From positions 1 to 32,427 of the forward strand of contig JAZUNG010000161.1 of assembly GCA_045604025.1 (NCBI GenBank): 32,427 nt of DNA, read 5' to 3'. The notes beneath the pieces are model-generated. The model was given only the letters and a program-made list of their open reading frames with translations. It did no database searches and had not been told where the DNA came from. A program made the position numbers and the translations under genes. Origin of the DNA: RGIG5612 sp045604025 (lineage in GTDB: Bacteria > Bacillota > Clostridia > Lachnospirales > Lachnospiraceae). Shown piece by piece: positions 15,403-23,854 of the stretch; position 1 is the stretch's first letter, and each line of letters opens with the position of its first letter.

Positions 15403-17273
15403 TGCTTCTTGAGAAGATAAAAAAAGAAAATGACATAAAGAAGATCAGGCCCGAAGACTACGACGAGCTCGCACGCGAGATCCGCAGATTCCTCGTCCGC
15501 CATGTCAGTAAGACCGGCGGCCATCTGGGCAGCAATCTGGGTATAGTAGAGCTGACCATGGCCCTTCATCTGGTGCTGGATCTTCCGAAGGACAAGATCA
15601 TCTGGGACGTAGGACACCAGTCATATGTTCACAAGATGCTGACTGGAAGACAGGACGAGTTTGATACTCTCCGCCAGTACGGAGGCCTGAGCGGCTTCCC
15701 CAAACACCGTGAGAATGAATGTGATGCTTTTGATGCAGGACATTCGTCAACATCAATATCAGTTGCGGTAGGTATGGCTCAGGCAGCCAGACTGAAGGGC
15801 AATGACTGTACGATCGTAGCCGTGATCGGTGACGGCGCGCTGACCGGCGGCATGGCTTATGAAGCCATCAACAATGCGGCCAGACTGAAACGAAATCTGA
15901 TCATTATCCTGAATGACAACGAGATGTCTATCTCTGAAAACGTCGGAGGTATGTCTGCTTATCTGTCAGAAGTGCGCGCCGGTGGTACATACAATGACAT
16001 CAAACTGGGCGTGGTGGATACTCTGGAGAGGATCCCATATGTAGGCGATAAGATGGTCAGAAATATCAAGAAGACCAAGGACAGGATGAAGAGGCTCATC
16101 ATGCCGGGTACATTCTTTGAGAATCTCGGTATCACATATCTGGGGCCTATTGACGGCCATAATGTCAATCAGTTAAAACGTATTATCAGGGAATGCACCA
16201 AACTCGATCACCCCGTGATCATACATATCGGAACGAAGAAAGGCAAGGGCTACAGGTTTGCCGAAGAGAACCCTGCAAAGTTTCATGGAGTCGGACCGTT
16301 TGATATCAGAACTGGAGAACTTCTGAACAAATCAGATAAACCGTCGTATTCCAAGGTATTTGCCCAGGCACTGGAAGAAGCGGCCCAGACAAATGATAAT
16401 ATCGTGGCTATCACAGCTGCCATGGCGGACGGAACCGGCCTGAAGAGCTTTTCCGAGAAGTTCCCGGACAGGTTCTTTGATGTGGGCATTGCAGAAGAGC
16501 ATGCAGTCACATTTGCAGGCGGACTGGCTGCATCCGGGATGAAGCCTTTTGTGGCTATTTATTCCACATTCCTCCAGAGAGCATATGATCAGATACTGCA
16601 TGATGTATGTCTGCAGAACCTTCCTGTGACATTCTGTATAGACAGAGCCGGTCTGGTTGGAGAAGACGGAGAAACTCACCAGGGACTGTTTGATATCTCA
16701 TATTTGATGAACATTCCCAATATGAACATACTGGCGCCGAAGAACGGTCAGGAACTGAAGGAAGCTGTTAAGTTCGCTGCTTCTTTCAGCTCACCTCTGG
16801 CTATCAGATATCCCAGAGGCACTGCTTCTGACAGTTTTGAAGAATTCAATGCACCGCTCTGTTTTGCCAAAAGTGAGATCATGTATCTGGAGAAAGATAT
16901 TGCCATTCTGGCAGTCGGTACCATGGTTGAGGTTGGAGCAGAGGTCAGAGACAGGCTGAAGGCAAAGGGATTGAACGTATCTCTGGTCAACGTCCGTTTC
17001 GTCAAGCCCATGGATGAGGAAATGCTGGATGAGATACTGAAGAACCATCATACCGTCATTACAATGGAAGAAAATGTGCTTTCGGGCGGATTCGGTGTGA
17101 TGGCCCTCAAACTGATAAATGACAAGGCATCCGGAACCAGGGTGATCAACTTTGCTGTTTCCAATTCATTCGTGGAACAGGGAAGCCGCAGCGTGCAGAT
17201 GAAGGAATGCGGCCTGGATGCGGACTCATGTATGGCCAGACTGGAAGAAGAGCTGCAGACGGTGGACAGATGA
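15402..17273 (+). CDS. dxs: 1-deoxy-D-xylulose-5-phosphate synthase
   Basis: 623 aa, normal length. A thiamine-diphosphate enzyme that makes DXP from pyruvate and glyceraldehyde-3-phosphate, the first step of the MEP isoprenoid pathway. Signatures: DVGHQSYVHKMLTGR, FDAGHSSTSIS, the ThDP motif GDGALTGGMAYEAINN, the pyrimidine-domain FFDVGIAEEHAVTFAGGLA, and FCIDRAGLVGEDGETHQG. The stop overlaps the tlyA start by 4 bp (ATGA). Together with ispA it places isoprenoid synthesis in this operon. Confidence 0.98.
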   Translation: MLLEKIKKENDIKKIRPEDYDELAREIRRFLVRHVSKTGGHLGSNLGIVELTMALHLVLDLPKDKIIWDVGHQSYVHKMLTGRQDEFDTLRQYGGLSGFPKHRENECDAFDAGHSSTSISVAVGMAQAARLKGNDCTIVAVIGDGALTGGMAYEAINNAARLKRNLIIILNDNEMSISENVGGMSAYLSEVRAGGTYNDIKLGVVDTLERIPYVGDKMVRNIKKTKDRMKRLIMPGTFFENLGITYLGPIDGHNVNQLKRIIRECTKLDHPVIIHIGTKKGKGYRFAEENPAKFHGVGPFDIRTGELLNKSDKPSYSKVFAQALEEAAQTNDNIVAITAAMADGTGLKSFSEKFPDRFFDVGIAEEHAVTFAGGLAASGMKPFVAIYSTFLQRAYDQILHDVCLQNLPVTFCIDRAGLVGEDGETHQGLFDISYLMNIPNMNILAPKNGQELKEAVKFAASFSSPLAIRYPRGTASDSFEEFNAPLCFAKSEIMYLEKDIAILAVGTMVEVGAEVRDRLKAKGLNVSLVNVRFVKPMDEEMLDEILKNHHTVITMEENVLSGGFGVMALKLINDKASGTRVINFAVSNSFVEQGSRSVQMKECGLDADSCMARLEEELQTVDR

Positions 17274-18082
17274 AAAAGAGACTGGATGTACTGCTGTGTG
17301 AACAGAATAGCGAACTGTCCAGGCAGAGAGCGCAGACGATGATCATGAGCGGCATCGTCTATGTCAATAATCAGAAGGAACTGAAGGCTGGTTCCATGTT
17401 TCCTGAAGATGCTGTCATAGAGGTGAGGGGAGAGACTCTGAAGTATGTGAGCAGAGGAGGTCTCAAGCTGGAAAAGGCTATGGAGGCATTTGGTCTGAAA
17501 CTGTCTGGCAGGGTCTGTATGGATATCGGATCGTCTACAGGCGGCTTTACTGACTGTATGCTCCAGAATGGAGCCACCCGCGTATATGCTGTGGATGTAG
17601 GCAAGGGCCAGCTCCATTACAAGCTCAGAAATGACGACAGAGTTGTAGTGATGGAGAAGACCAATATCAGACTGGTCACACCTGATATGATCCCGGAAAA
17701 GATCGGATTTGCGTCGGTGGATGTATCATTTATCTCGCTTACACTGGTCATTCCGGTCGCGCTGACACTGCTTGATGACAGGAAGGAAATGGTCATGCTG
17801 ATCAAGCCCCAGTTTGAGGCAGGCAGAGAAAAGGTCGGCAAGAAGGGCGTAGTGAGGGACCCTGCCGTGCATGCGGAGGTCATCCACAAGGTTGTGGATT
17901 TTGTGGAAGAAGCAGGACTCTATGTGGCGGGGCTGACATATTCACCGGTCAAGGGGCCTGAGGGCAATATAGAGTATCTGATCCATACACTGGCAGCAGA
18001 TCAAAATGATACCGGGAAACGGTTTGCAGAAGAAAAGATCAGGCAGACAGTAACAGAGGCTCATACAGCTCTGGATAAATAA
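17270..18082 (+). CDS. tlyA: TlyA-family rRNA methyltransferase / hemolysin A homologue
   Basis: 270 aa from ATG 17270, chosen because it overlaps the dxs stop (ATGA), follows GGTGGA and gives the standard beginning KKRLDVLLCEQN. An N-terminal S4 RNA-binding domain (1-60) is followed by an FtsJ-like SAM-dependent methyltransferase domain: VSRGGLKLEKAMEAFG, DIGSSTGGFTDCMLQNGA (SAM loop), VDVGKGQLHYKLR, and LIKPQFEAG. Characterised members 2'-O-methylate rRNA (C1920 of 23S, in some also C1409 of 16S). Its place before nadK is typical of Firmicutes. Confidence 0.95.
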   Translation: MKKRLDVLLCEQNSELSRQRAQTMIMSGIVYVNNQKELKAGSMFPEDAVIEVRGETLKYVSRGGLKLEKAMEAFGLKLSGRVCMDIGSSTGGFTDCMLQNGATRVYAVDVGKGQLHYKLRNDDRVVVMEKTNIRLVTPDMIPEKIGFASVDVSFISLTLVIPVALTLLDDRKEMVMLIKPQFEAGREKVGKKGVVRDPAVHAEVIHKVVDFVEEAGLYVAGLTYSPVKGPEGNIEYLIHTLAADQNDTGKRFAEEKIRQTVTEAHTALDK

Positions 18083-18094
18083 AAAGAGGCCGAC

Positions 18095-18958
18095 ATGCAG
18101 AATTTCGTTTTAATAGCAAATGCACTGAAGGACAACTGCAAGGAAAACGCAGATCATATCATCAGTATCCTGGAAAAACATGGCTGTACTTGCAACGCGT
18201 GTATTTTCGCTGAGGACAACAGGGTAACAGGTGCAGGATATATGTATACTGACCCGCACCTGGTGCCTGAGGATACAGATGCTGTGCTGTCACTGGGCGG
18301 TGACGGCACATTCCTGCATACATCCAAGGACCTGATCGGGCTGAATCTTCCGGTATATGGCATTAACTTCGGTACGCTCGGATACCTTACTGAAGTTGAC
18401 GTGGCTGGTTTCGAGCAGGCTCTTCAGGCGATCATTGCAGGAGAGTATGTGGTTGAGGAGAGGATGCTCCTCACATACGAGATATACAAGAACGGGAAAT
18501 GTGAACATACCGGACTGGCTCTCAATGATGTCGTGATCAACAGATCACTGTCAACCGGTATCGCCCAGTTTGACGTCAGGGTAAACGGACACTTCCTGAA
18601 TCATTATTCAGCAGACGGAATGATCATTTCCACGCCTACGGGATCTACCGGATACAATCTGTCCGCAGGAGGCCCGGTGGTGCTCCCTACAGCTGAGATA
18701 GTTCTGGCAACTCCTATATGCGCGCATACGCTGAATTCGCGTACTGTAGTGCTGCCGGCGGATGTGATACTGGAGATCATCTGCACGGAAAGCAGCAGGG
18801 AAAAGCAGCAGGTCAGCTATGCCACTGTAGACGGTGAAGCAGGTATCCAGCTGGATGAAGGTGATGTGGTCAGAACCATGAGAGCTATGAGCACAGCAAA
18901 GATAATCAAGACAAATAAGATCAGTTTTATAGAGAATCTTGGAAAGAAGATGAGGTAA
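18095..18958 (+). CDS. nadK: NAD kinase
   Basis: 287 aa. It phosphorylates NAD to NADP using ATP or polyphosphate. Signatures: LSLGGDGTFLHTSKD with the GGDGT motif at 68-72, YGINFGTLGYLTEVD, LNDVVINR, and the glycine-rich STPTGSTGYNLSAGGPVV. ATG with AGAGG upstream, 12 bp after tlyA. In many Clostridia the next genes are argR and recN; here gpmI follows 4 bp later, so that end of the usual cluster has been rearranged. Confidence 0.97.
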   Translation: MQNFVLIANALKDNCKENADHIISILEKHGCTCNACIFAEDNRVTGAGYMYTDPHLVPEDTDAVLSLGGDGTFLHTSKDLIGLNLPVYGINFGTLGYLTEVDVAGFEQALQAIIAGEYVVEERMLLTYEIYKNGKCEHTGLALNDVVINRSLSTGIAQFDVRVNGHFLNHYSADGMIISTPTGSTGYNLSAGGPVVLPTAEIVLATPICAHTLNSRTVVLPADVILEIICTESSREKQQVSYATVDGEAGIQLDEGDVVRTMRAMSTAKIIKTNKISFIENLGKKMR

Positions 18959-18962
18959 ATAG

Positions 18963-20495
18963 ATGAAGAAACCGGTATTACTGTTGATCCTGGACGGATA
19001 TGGACTGTCCGACTATACGGAAGGAAATGCTGTGAGGGCAGCCAGAACTCCGCATATAGATGCGCTTATGGAAGAATATCCCTTTGTAAAGGGATTGGCT
19101 TCCGGCCTGGCAGTAGGACTGCCTGAAGGCCAGATGGGCAATTCAGAGGTAGGACATCTGAATATGGGTGCGGGAAGAGTCGTATACCAGGACCTTACAC
19201 GTATTACCAAATCCATCGAAGACGGAGATTTCTTCGAAAAGCCCGAACTGCTGGGAGCCATACGGAACTGTATAGACAATGGATCGGACCTCCATATATT
19301 CGGCCTGCTTTCTGACGGAGGCGTGCACAGCCTGAACAGTCATCTGTATGCAGTGCTGGATATGGCCAGAAGAAACGGTCTGGACAGAGTATACGTGCAT
19401 GCATTCATGGATGGCAGAGATACATCTCCTACTTCAGGCATAGGATATATCCGCGAACTGGTCAGCGAGTGTGAGAAGTATACCGGTAAGATCGCTACCA
19501 TCACAGGCAGATACTGGGCAATGGACCGTGATAACAGATGGGAGCGTGTGGAAAGAGCCTATGCTGCTCTGACCAGAGGCGAAGGAAAGACCGAGCATGA
19601 CCCGGTACAGGCCATGGAAAACACCTATGCAGCAGGTATCACTGATGAGTTTATCGAGCCGACTGTCATCATGAACGGTGATCAGCCTACAGCTGTCATC
19701 AAGGACGGCGATTCATGTATCTTCTTTAATTTCAGACCTGACAGGGCCAGGGAGATCAGCCGGACATTCTGCTGTGATGACTTCAACGGGTTTGACAGAG
19801 GTGAGCGCATTAAGACTGAGTATGTATGCTTTACAGAGTATGATGTAACTATCCCGAACAAGAAGATCGTCTTCAAGGAAGAAGAGATAGAGGATACATT
19901 TGGTCAGTTCCTGGCTGCACAGGGGCTGAAACAGGCACGTATCGCCGAGACAGAAAAGTATGCGCATGTTACATTTTTCTTCAATGGAGGTGTAGAAGCT
20001 CCAAATGCCGGGGAGGACAGATTCCTGATCCCTTCACCTAAGGTTGCCACATATGACCTGCAGCCTGAGATGAGCGCGCCTGAAGTATGTGAGCGCATCT
20101 GCGAGACCATCAGGGAAGGAGAGCATGATGTGATCATCGCAAACTTCGCAAATCCCGACATGGTTGGACACACAGGAGTGTTTGATGCAGTTGTGAAGGC
20201 CCTTGAAACTATCGATAGCTGTGTTGCCAGGGTCGTAGAAGCTGTCAAAGAGACTGGCGGAGTCATGTTCCTGTGCGCAGATCACGGAAATGCAGAAGAA
20301 CTGATCGACCCCGCAACAGGCGAGCCCTGGACCGCCCATACCACTAATCCTGTTCCTTTCATACTGATCAACGGTGATCCTTCATGGAAGCTTGCCGAAG
20401 GCGGAAGGCTCTGTGATATTGTGCCTACGCTGATCGACATCATGGGACTGGATCAACCGGAGGCCATGACAGGTCACAGCCTGCTTTTGAGATAG
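18963..20495 (+). CDS. gpmI: 2,3-bisphosphoglycerate-independent phosphoglycerate mutase
   Basis: 510 aa, normal length. Converts 3- to 2-phosphoglycerate in glycolysis; alkaline-phosphatase superfamily with two Mn ions. Signatures: LLILDGYGLSD at the N-terminus, QMGNSEVGHLNMGAGRVVYQ with catalytic Ser61, HAFMDGRDTSP, ITGRYWAMDRDNRWERVE, NFRPDRARE, NFANPDMVGHTG and LCADHGNAEEL. It is the last gene of the operon that starts at 12157; I see no clear terminator after it, and secG has its own promoter. Confidence 0.98.
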   Translation: MKKPVLLLILDGYGLSDYTEGNAVRAARTPHIDALMEEYPFVKGLASGLAVGLPEGQMGNSEVGHLNMGAGRVVYQDLTRITKSIEDGDFFEKPELLGAIRNCIDNGSDLHIFGLLSDGGVHSLNSHLYAVLDMARRNGLDRVYVHAFMDGRDTSPTSGIGYIRELVSECEKYTGKIATITGRYWAMDRDNRWERVERAYAALTRGEGKTEHDPVQAMENTYAAGITDEFIEPTVIMNGDQPTAVIKDGDSCIFFNFRPDRAREISRTFCCDDFNGFDRGERIKTEYVCFTEYDVTIPNKKIVFKEEEIEDTFGQFLAAQGLKQARIAETEKYAHVTFFFNGGVEAPNAGEDRFLIPSPKVATYDLQPEMSAPEVCERICETIREGEHDVIIANFANPDMVGHTGVFDAVVKALETIDSCVARVVEAVKETGGVMFLCADHGNAEELIDPATGEPWTAHTTNPVPFILINGDPSWKLAEGGRLCDIVPTLIDIMGLDQPEAMTGHSLLLR

Positions 20496-20607
20496 GATAC
20501 ACAGATACTGCCTATGCTTACATTATGGGCTCAGTTGCTGTGAACGGGGTTCATTCCTGAAATTATAATTATCACTTTTCTACTGTTGTGATACTCGTAT
20601 AAAGCAC

Positions 20608-20636
20608 TTGCAATTTGAAAAATGCTGTGTTAATAT
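20608..20636 (+). promoter_or_regulatory. Predicted promoter of secG
   Basis: TTGCAA (20608-20613) and TAATAT (20631-20636) with a 17-bp spacer, about 40 bases before the secG start. Confidence 0.6.
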
Positions 20637-20682
20637 ATTTGGGCTTGAGTATTATTTTGGATTTTGATTTGGAGGTTTTACC

Positions 20683-20934
20683 TTGGTATTCTATATTATT
20701 TTAACAGCAGTCATCACTCTGATCAGTATCGTACTGATCCTGGCTATTATATTACAGGACAGCAAGTCTTATGGACTTTCTGCTTCCATCAGTGGTGGTT
20801 CCAGCAACTACTGGAGCGGCAGCCGCAGCAGATCAAAAGAAGGCCGTCTGGTCAAGATCACAACCATCGCAGGCATCATCTTCTTTATCGCAGCGATCCT
20901 GCTGAACGTTGGTCTTTTTACTAACCTGGGCTGA
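20683..20934 (+). CDS. secG: Protein translocase subunit SecG
   Basis: 83 aa, the typical size, with two transmembrane helices (about 3-24 and 60-80) joined by a Gly/Ser-rich polar loop (SASISGGSSNYW). SecG assists SecYE/SecA protein export. TTG start with GGAGG seven bases upstream. It is transcribed alone: its own promoter lies upstream and a terminator follows 40 bp after its stop. The rnr (RNase R) gene often found between secG and smpB in Firmicutes is absent. Confidence 0.93.
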   Translation: MVFYIILTAVITLISIVLILAIILQDSKSYGLSASISGGSSNYWSGSRSRSKEGRLVKITTIAGIIFFIAAILLNVGLFTNLG

Positions 20935-20974
20935 TATGCTCACGGTCTGTTAAAGACATTTCTCAGTTAAACCG

Positions 20975-21001
20975 GGCCGTCACTTAAGTGGCGGCCTTTA
21001 T
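20975..21001 (+). terminator. Rho-independent terminator after secG
   Basis: GGCCGTCAC pairs with GTGGCGGCC (one G-U pair) around a short TTAA loop, followed by TTTATTATTT. Confidence 0.75.
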
Positions 21002-21132
21002 TATTTACAGTAGCAGCAGACAGTTTACTATGAGCTGCAGATCACAAACATCGGTATCACATACAGTGCCAGCAGACAGCTGATGTTGATCTGGTGATCA
21101 CATGCGCTGATGCTGTGAGAACGGACATCAGC

Positions 21133-21161
21133 TTGACTTTTAGGTACCTAAAGAATATTAT
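21133..21161 (+). promoter_or_regulatory. smpB promoter with a perfect 14-bp palindrome in the spacer
   Basis: TTGACT (21133-21138), a 17-bp spacer, and TATTAT (21156-21161). The spacer contains TTTAGGTACCTAAA (21139-21152), which is its own reverse complement and sits where a repressor would block RNA polymerase. The -10 box ends only 6 bases before the smpB ATG. Confidence 0.7.
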
Positions 21162-21167
21162 ATTACC

Positions 21168-21638
21168 ATGAGCAAAGACGCAATCAAACTGATAGCAAAC
21201 AATAAAAAAGCCTTCCATGACTACTTTGTGATAGAGAAGTTCGAGACCGGTATCGAGCTGGTCGGAACCGAGGTTAAATCGCTTCGCATGGGCAAATGCA
21301 GCATTAAGGAAGCGTTCGTCAGGGTTAAGGATGGACAGGTTTATATATATGGAATGAACATCTCTCCGTATGAGAAGGGCAATATATTTAACCGCGACCC
21401 GTTAAGGATCCGCAGGCTCCTTCTGCACAGGAGTGAGATCCGAAAGATCGATGCACAGGTGGCGCAGCAGGGCTATACACTGGTACCGCTGCAGGTGTAT
21501 TTCAAGGGAAGCCTGGTCAAGGTCGAGATAGGCCTGTGCAAGGGTAAGAAACTCTACGACAAGAGAGAAGATATAGCAAAGAAAGATCAGAAAAGAGAAG
21601 CAGCCAGAGATTTCAAAGTAGGCAATCTCAGAGTCTAG
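21168..21638 (+). CDS. smpB: SsrA-binding protein SmpB
   Basis: 156 aa, normal length. Binds the tRNA-like part of tmRNA and brings it to stalled ribosomes (trans-translation). Signatures: IANNKKAFHDYF, GIELVGTEVKSLRMGKCSIKEAF, ISPYEKGN, RRLLLHRSEI and the basic tail KKLYDKREDIAKKDQKREA. The start fits the family exactly, yet there is no Shine-Dalgarno site: the bases before ATG are AT-rich and the -10 box is 6 bases upstream, so the mRNA may be leaderless. Its RNA partner ssrA lies at 24860, separated from smpB by the MATE gene and the array-2 locus. Confidence 0.96.
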   Translation: MSKDAIKLIANNKKAFHDYFVIEKFETGIELVGTEVKSLRMGKCSIKEAFVRVKDGQVYIYGMNISPYEKGNIFNRDPLRIRRLLLHRSEIRKIDAQVAQQGYTLVPLQVYFKGSLVKVEIGLCKGKKLYDKREDIAKKDQKREAARDFKVGNLRV

Positions 21639-21742
21639 CGTACCTTTTTTATTGTTATGGGAATTGCTGATGTGAGTAATACATTTGCAGATCATTCGCA
21701 GGTAACTGTCAGATTTCCCGATGTTTTAGTAAAGGAATACCT

Positions 21743-23101
21743 ATGAAGAAACAGAGTAATATGCTTACAGGCAGTCCGTTTAAATCTCTGCTGTTGTTCG
21801 CACTTCCGATGGTCATCGGAAATCTTTTCCAGCAGCTTTATTCAATAGTTGACTCGATCATAGTCGGCAAGTTCGTAGGTCAGAACGCGCTGTCTGCTGT
21901 AGGAAGTACAACTACCATTATATTTGTATATCTGGCTGTTGCTATCGGCCTGAGTACCGGCTGTATGATAGTATTCTCACAGCTGCTCGGAGCAAAACAT
22001 ATCGGCCGCATGAAGACTGCGATCTTCACTGCCATGGTCACCCTGGGTGTGCTGAGCATCGTAGCGCTCGTGGTAGGTTTGCTGTCAACTGACGGAGTGC
22101 TCCATCTGACCAATATCAAGGATGTACTGTATGATGACGCCAGGACTTATTATGTGATCTATGTGATCGGCTTCCCGGCTCTCTTTATGTACAATATAGC
22201 GAACTCTGCATTCAATTCACTTGGAAAGAGCAGGATCACGCTGTGGCTCCTGGTCGGATCTTCATTGCTGAATGTTGGACTGGATCTCTGGTTTGTTGTC
22301 GGGCTGAAATGGGGAGTTGCAGGTGCAGCTATTGCTACAGATATTTCCCAATATCTGGCAGCGATTGTATCTGTCATCTGGCTGCTGATCCATCTGCGCA
22401 GGCACTATGTTGAAGAAGAGCCATACAAGGTATTTGAGTTCAGGCTGCTGGGCAACATGCTGAAGATCGCCATACCGTCGATGTTTGCCCAGGTGATCGT
22501 ATCTGTCGGATACGCAGCTCTTCAGTCGCTGGTCAATACATTCAGCGTAGATATCATATCTGGATATGTAGCTGCTTACAGGCTGGATTCCCTGTGTTCT
22601 ATCCCCATGATACAGTTTGGCAATGCCATGGCCACTTTTACCGGGCAGAACGTCGGAGCCATGCAGTATGAAAGAGTTCCGAAGGGTATTGGAGCTGCGG
22701 CTATCATGTGCGGAGTGGTCTGGCTGATATTTGTCGGGGTTGTCCAGCTCTGGGGACATCCGATGATAGGACTGTTCATGGAGGAGGGCGTTAATGAAGC
22801 CGCTTATACTGCCGGAATACAATACATGACTATCATGAGCTCAGTGTACATACTCCTGGGTCTGATGTATATCTATGCCGCAACCCTAAGAGGCGCAGGA
22901 GATGCCATTGTATCAGTTATCGCAGTCTTCTTTAACTTTGCTGGTAGATGCGCATTCGCATATATCATGGTCGCGATCACAGGGTCCGAGCTGGCCATCT
23001 GGTGGTCCAATCCTATTGGCTGGTTCATTGCATGTGCGATCTGCTTCATCCGCTTCCAGACAGGCAAGTGGAAGACCAAGCGTATCGCCGACAAGGTGTG
23101 A
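21743..23101 (+). CDS. MATE-family multidrug/metabolite efflux transporter
   Basis: 452 aa with about 12 transmembrane helices. N-terminal family signature: LTGSPFKSLLLFALPMVIGN followed by QQLYSIVDSIIVGKFVG; internal repeat halves are evident (SMFAQVIVSVGYAALQSLVN near the start of the second half). MATE proteins export cationic drugs and metabolites using Na+ or H+ gradients; the substrate cannot be predicted. ATG with AAAGGA upstream. No strong promoter or terminator was seen; array 2 starts 25 bp after its stop codon. Confidence 0.93.
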   Translation: MKKQSNMLTGSPFKSLLLFALPMVIGNLFQQLYSIVDSIIVGKFVGQNALSAVGSTTTIIFVYLAVAIGLSTGCMIVFSQLLGAKHIGRMKTAIFTAMVTLGVLSIVALVVGLLSTDGVLHLTNIKDVLYDDARTYYVIYVIGFPALFMYNIANSAFNSLGKSRITLWLLVGSSLLNVGLDLWFVVGLKWGVAGAAIATDISQYLAAIVSVIWLLIHLRRHYVEEEPYKVFEFRLLGNMLKIAIPSMFAQVIVSVGYAALQSLVNTFSVDIISGYVAAYRLDSLCSIPMIQFGNAMATFTGQNVGAMQYERVPKGIGAAAIMCGVVWLIFVGVVQLWGHPMIGLFMEEGVNEAAYTAGIQYMTIMSSVYILLGLMYIYAATLRGAGDAIVSVIAVFFNFAGRCAFAYIMVAITGSELAIWWSNPIGWFIACAICFIRFQTGKWKTKRIADKV

Positions 23102-23126
23102 TATAGTATTTTTTTATGATCTATTC

Positions 23127-23745
23127 CCCGCATTACATGAAATTCAGTCGATGTAATGCGGGAACAATGACTTCTGTTTCGCATTATTTGAAAAGTAGAG
23201 AATATAATGCGGTAATCAATTTTTCTATTATTCGCTTTACATAAAACTCAGTCGATGTAATGTGAAATTCACTATTTCTAATAATCGCATTACCAGAAAT
23301 ACTGTATATGTAATGCTGAGATTCGCTATTTCTAGTAATCGCATTACTTAAATCCAAGATAATATAATTCGGGAATCGTTATTTCCATTATTCGCTTTAC
23401 TAATAATATATTTAATGTAATGTGAAAATCAGAAATGTCCATATCCGCTTTATCATAAACTAGGTGTATGTAATGCGGAAACAGGTATTCTTATTAGCAG
23501 CATTACTGCTTTAATTGATAGAGTAATGCTAAATCAAAAAAATACTAATAACACATTACTTTGAAGTCATTTTAAGTAATGCGTAAAATCAATTATAATC
23601 CATAACACATTACACTATAGTGAAAACATGTAATGTTTAAAATCATTGTTATATAAAGCGCATTACAATATAGTAAAAACATGTAAAGTGATTTTCATTA
23701 TTCTGTAAAACAGCATTATAGTAAGCTATATTTGGGTAATGCTAT
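23127..23745. repeat. Array 2: twelve phased inverted repeats, 53-bp period
   Basis: Seven-base arms GCATTAC/GTAATGC bound 30-bp cores that start at 23130, 23181, 23234, 23287, 23341, 23394, 23447, 23500, 23553, 23607, 23660 and 23713. Spacings are 51, 53, 53, 54, 53, 53, 53, 53, 54, 53 and 53 bp. Arms are 16 bp apart in every unit. The first unit has 12-bp arms (CCCGCATTACAT/ATGTAATGCGGG). Common variants are GCTTTAC, ACATTAC and GTAATGT; unit 2 (GCATTAT/ATAATGC) and unit 10 (ACATTAC/GTAATGT) changed both arms together and keep pairing. A decayed 13th left arm (ACTTTAT) lies at 23766, exactly 53 bp on. A TATAAT at 23743-23748 abuts the last right arm. The array lies between the MATE gene and the nuclease-like gene. 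Confidence 0.95.
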
Positions 23746-23854
23746 AATCTAGTTTTCTTATTCTCACTTTATCTTCAAGTCTGAAGAGACATTTTCTATT
23801 TTATATATTATGCCAGGCGGCAAGAAAGGAGGCCGGAAGATAATCCGGAAGAAC

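Noticed and set aside
17048..17617. 189-codon minus-strand frame
   Set aside because: Opposite dxs and tlyA; shadow frame.
20496..20607. Terminator after gpmI
   Set aside because: Only a tiny GAAC/GTTC hairpin without a T run was found; not good enough to call.
23127..23745. CRISPR array interpretation of array 2
   Set aside because: Same reasons: short imperfect arms, 16-bp variable interior, similar AT-rich spacers, no cas genes.
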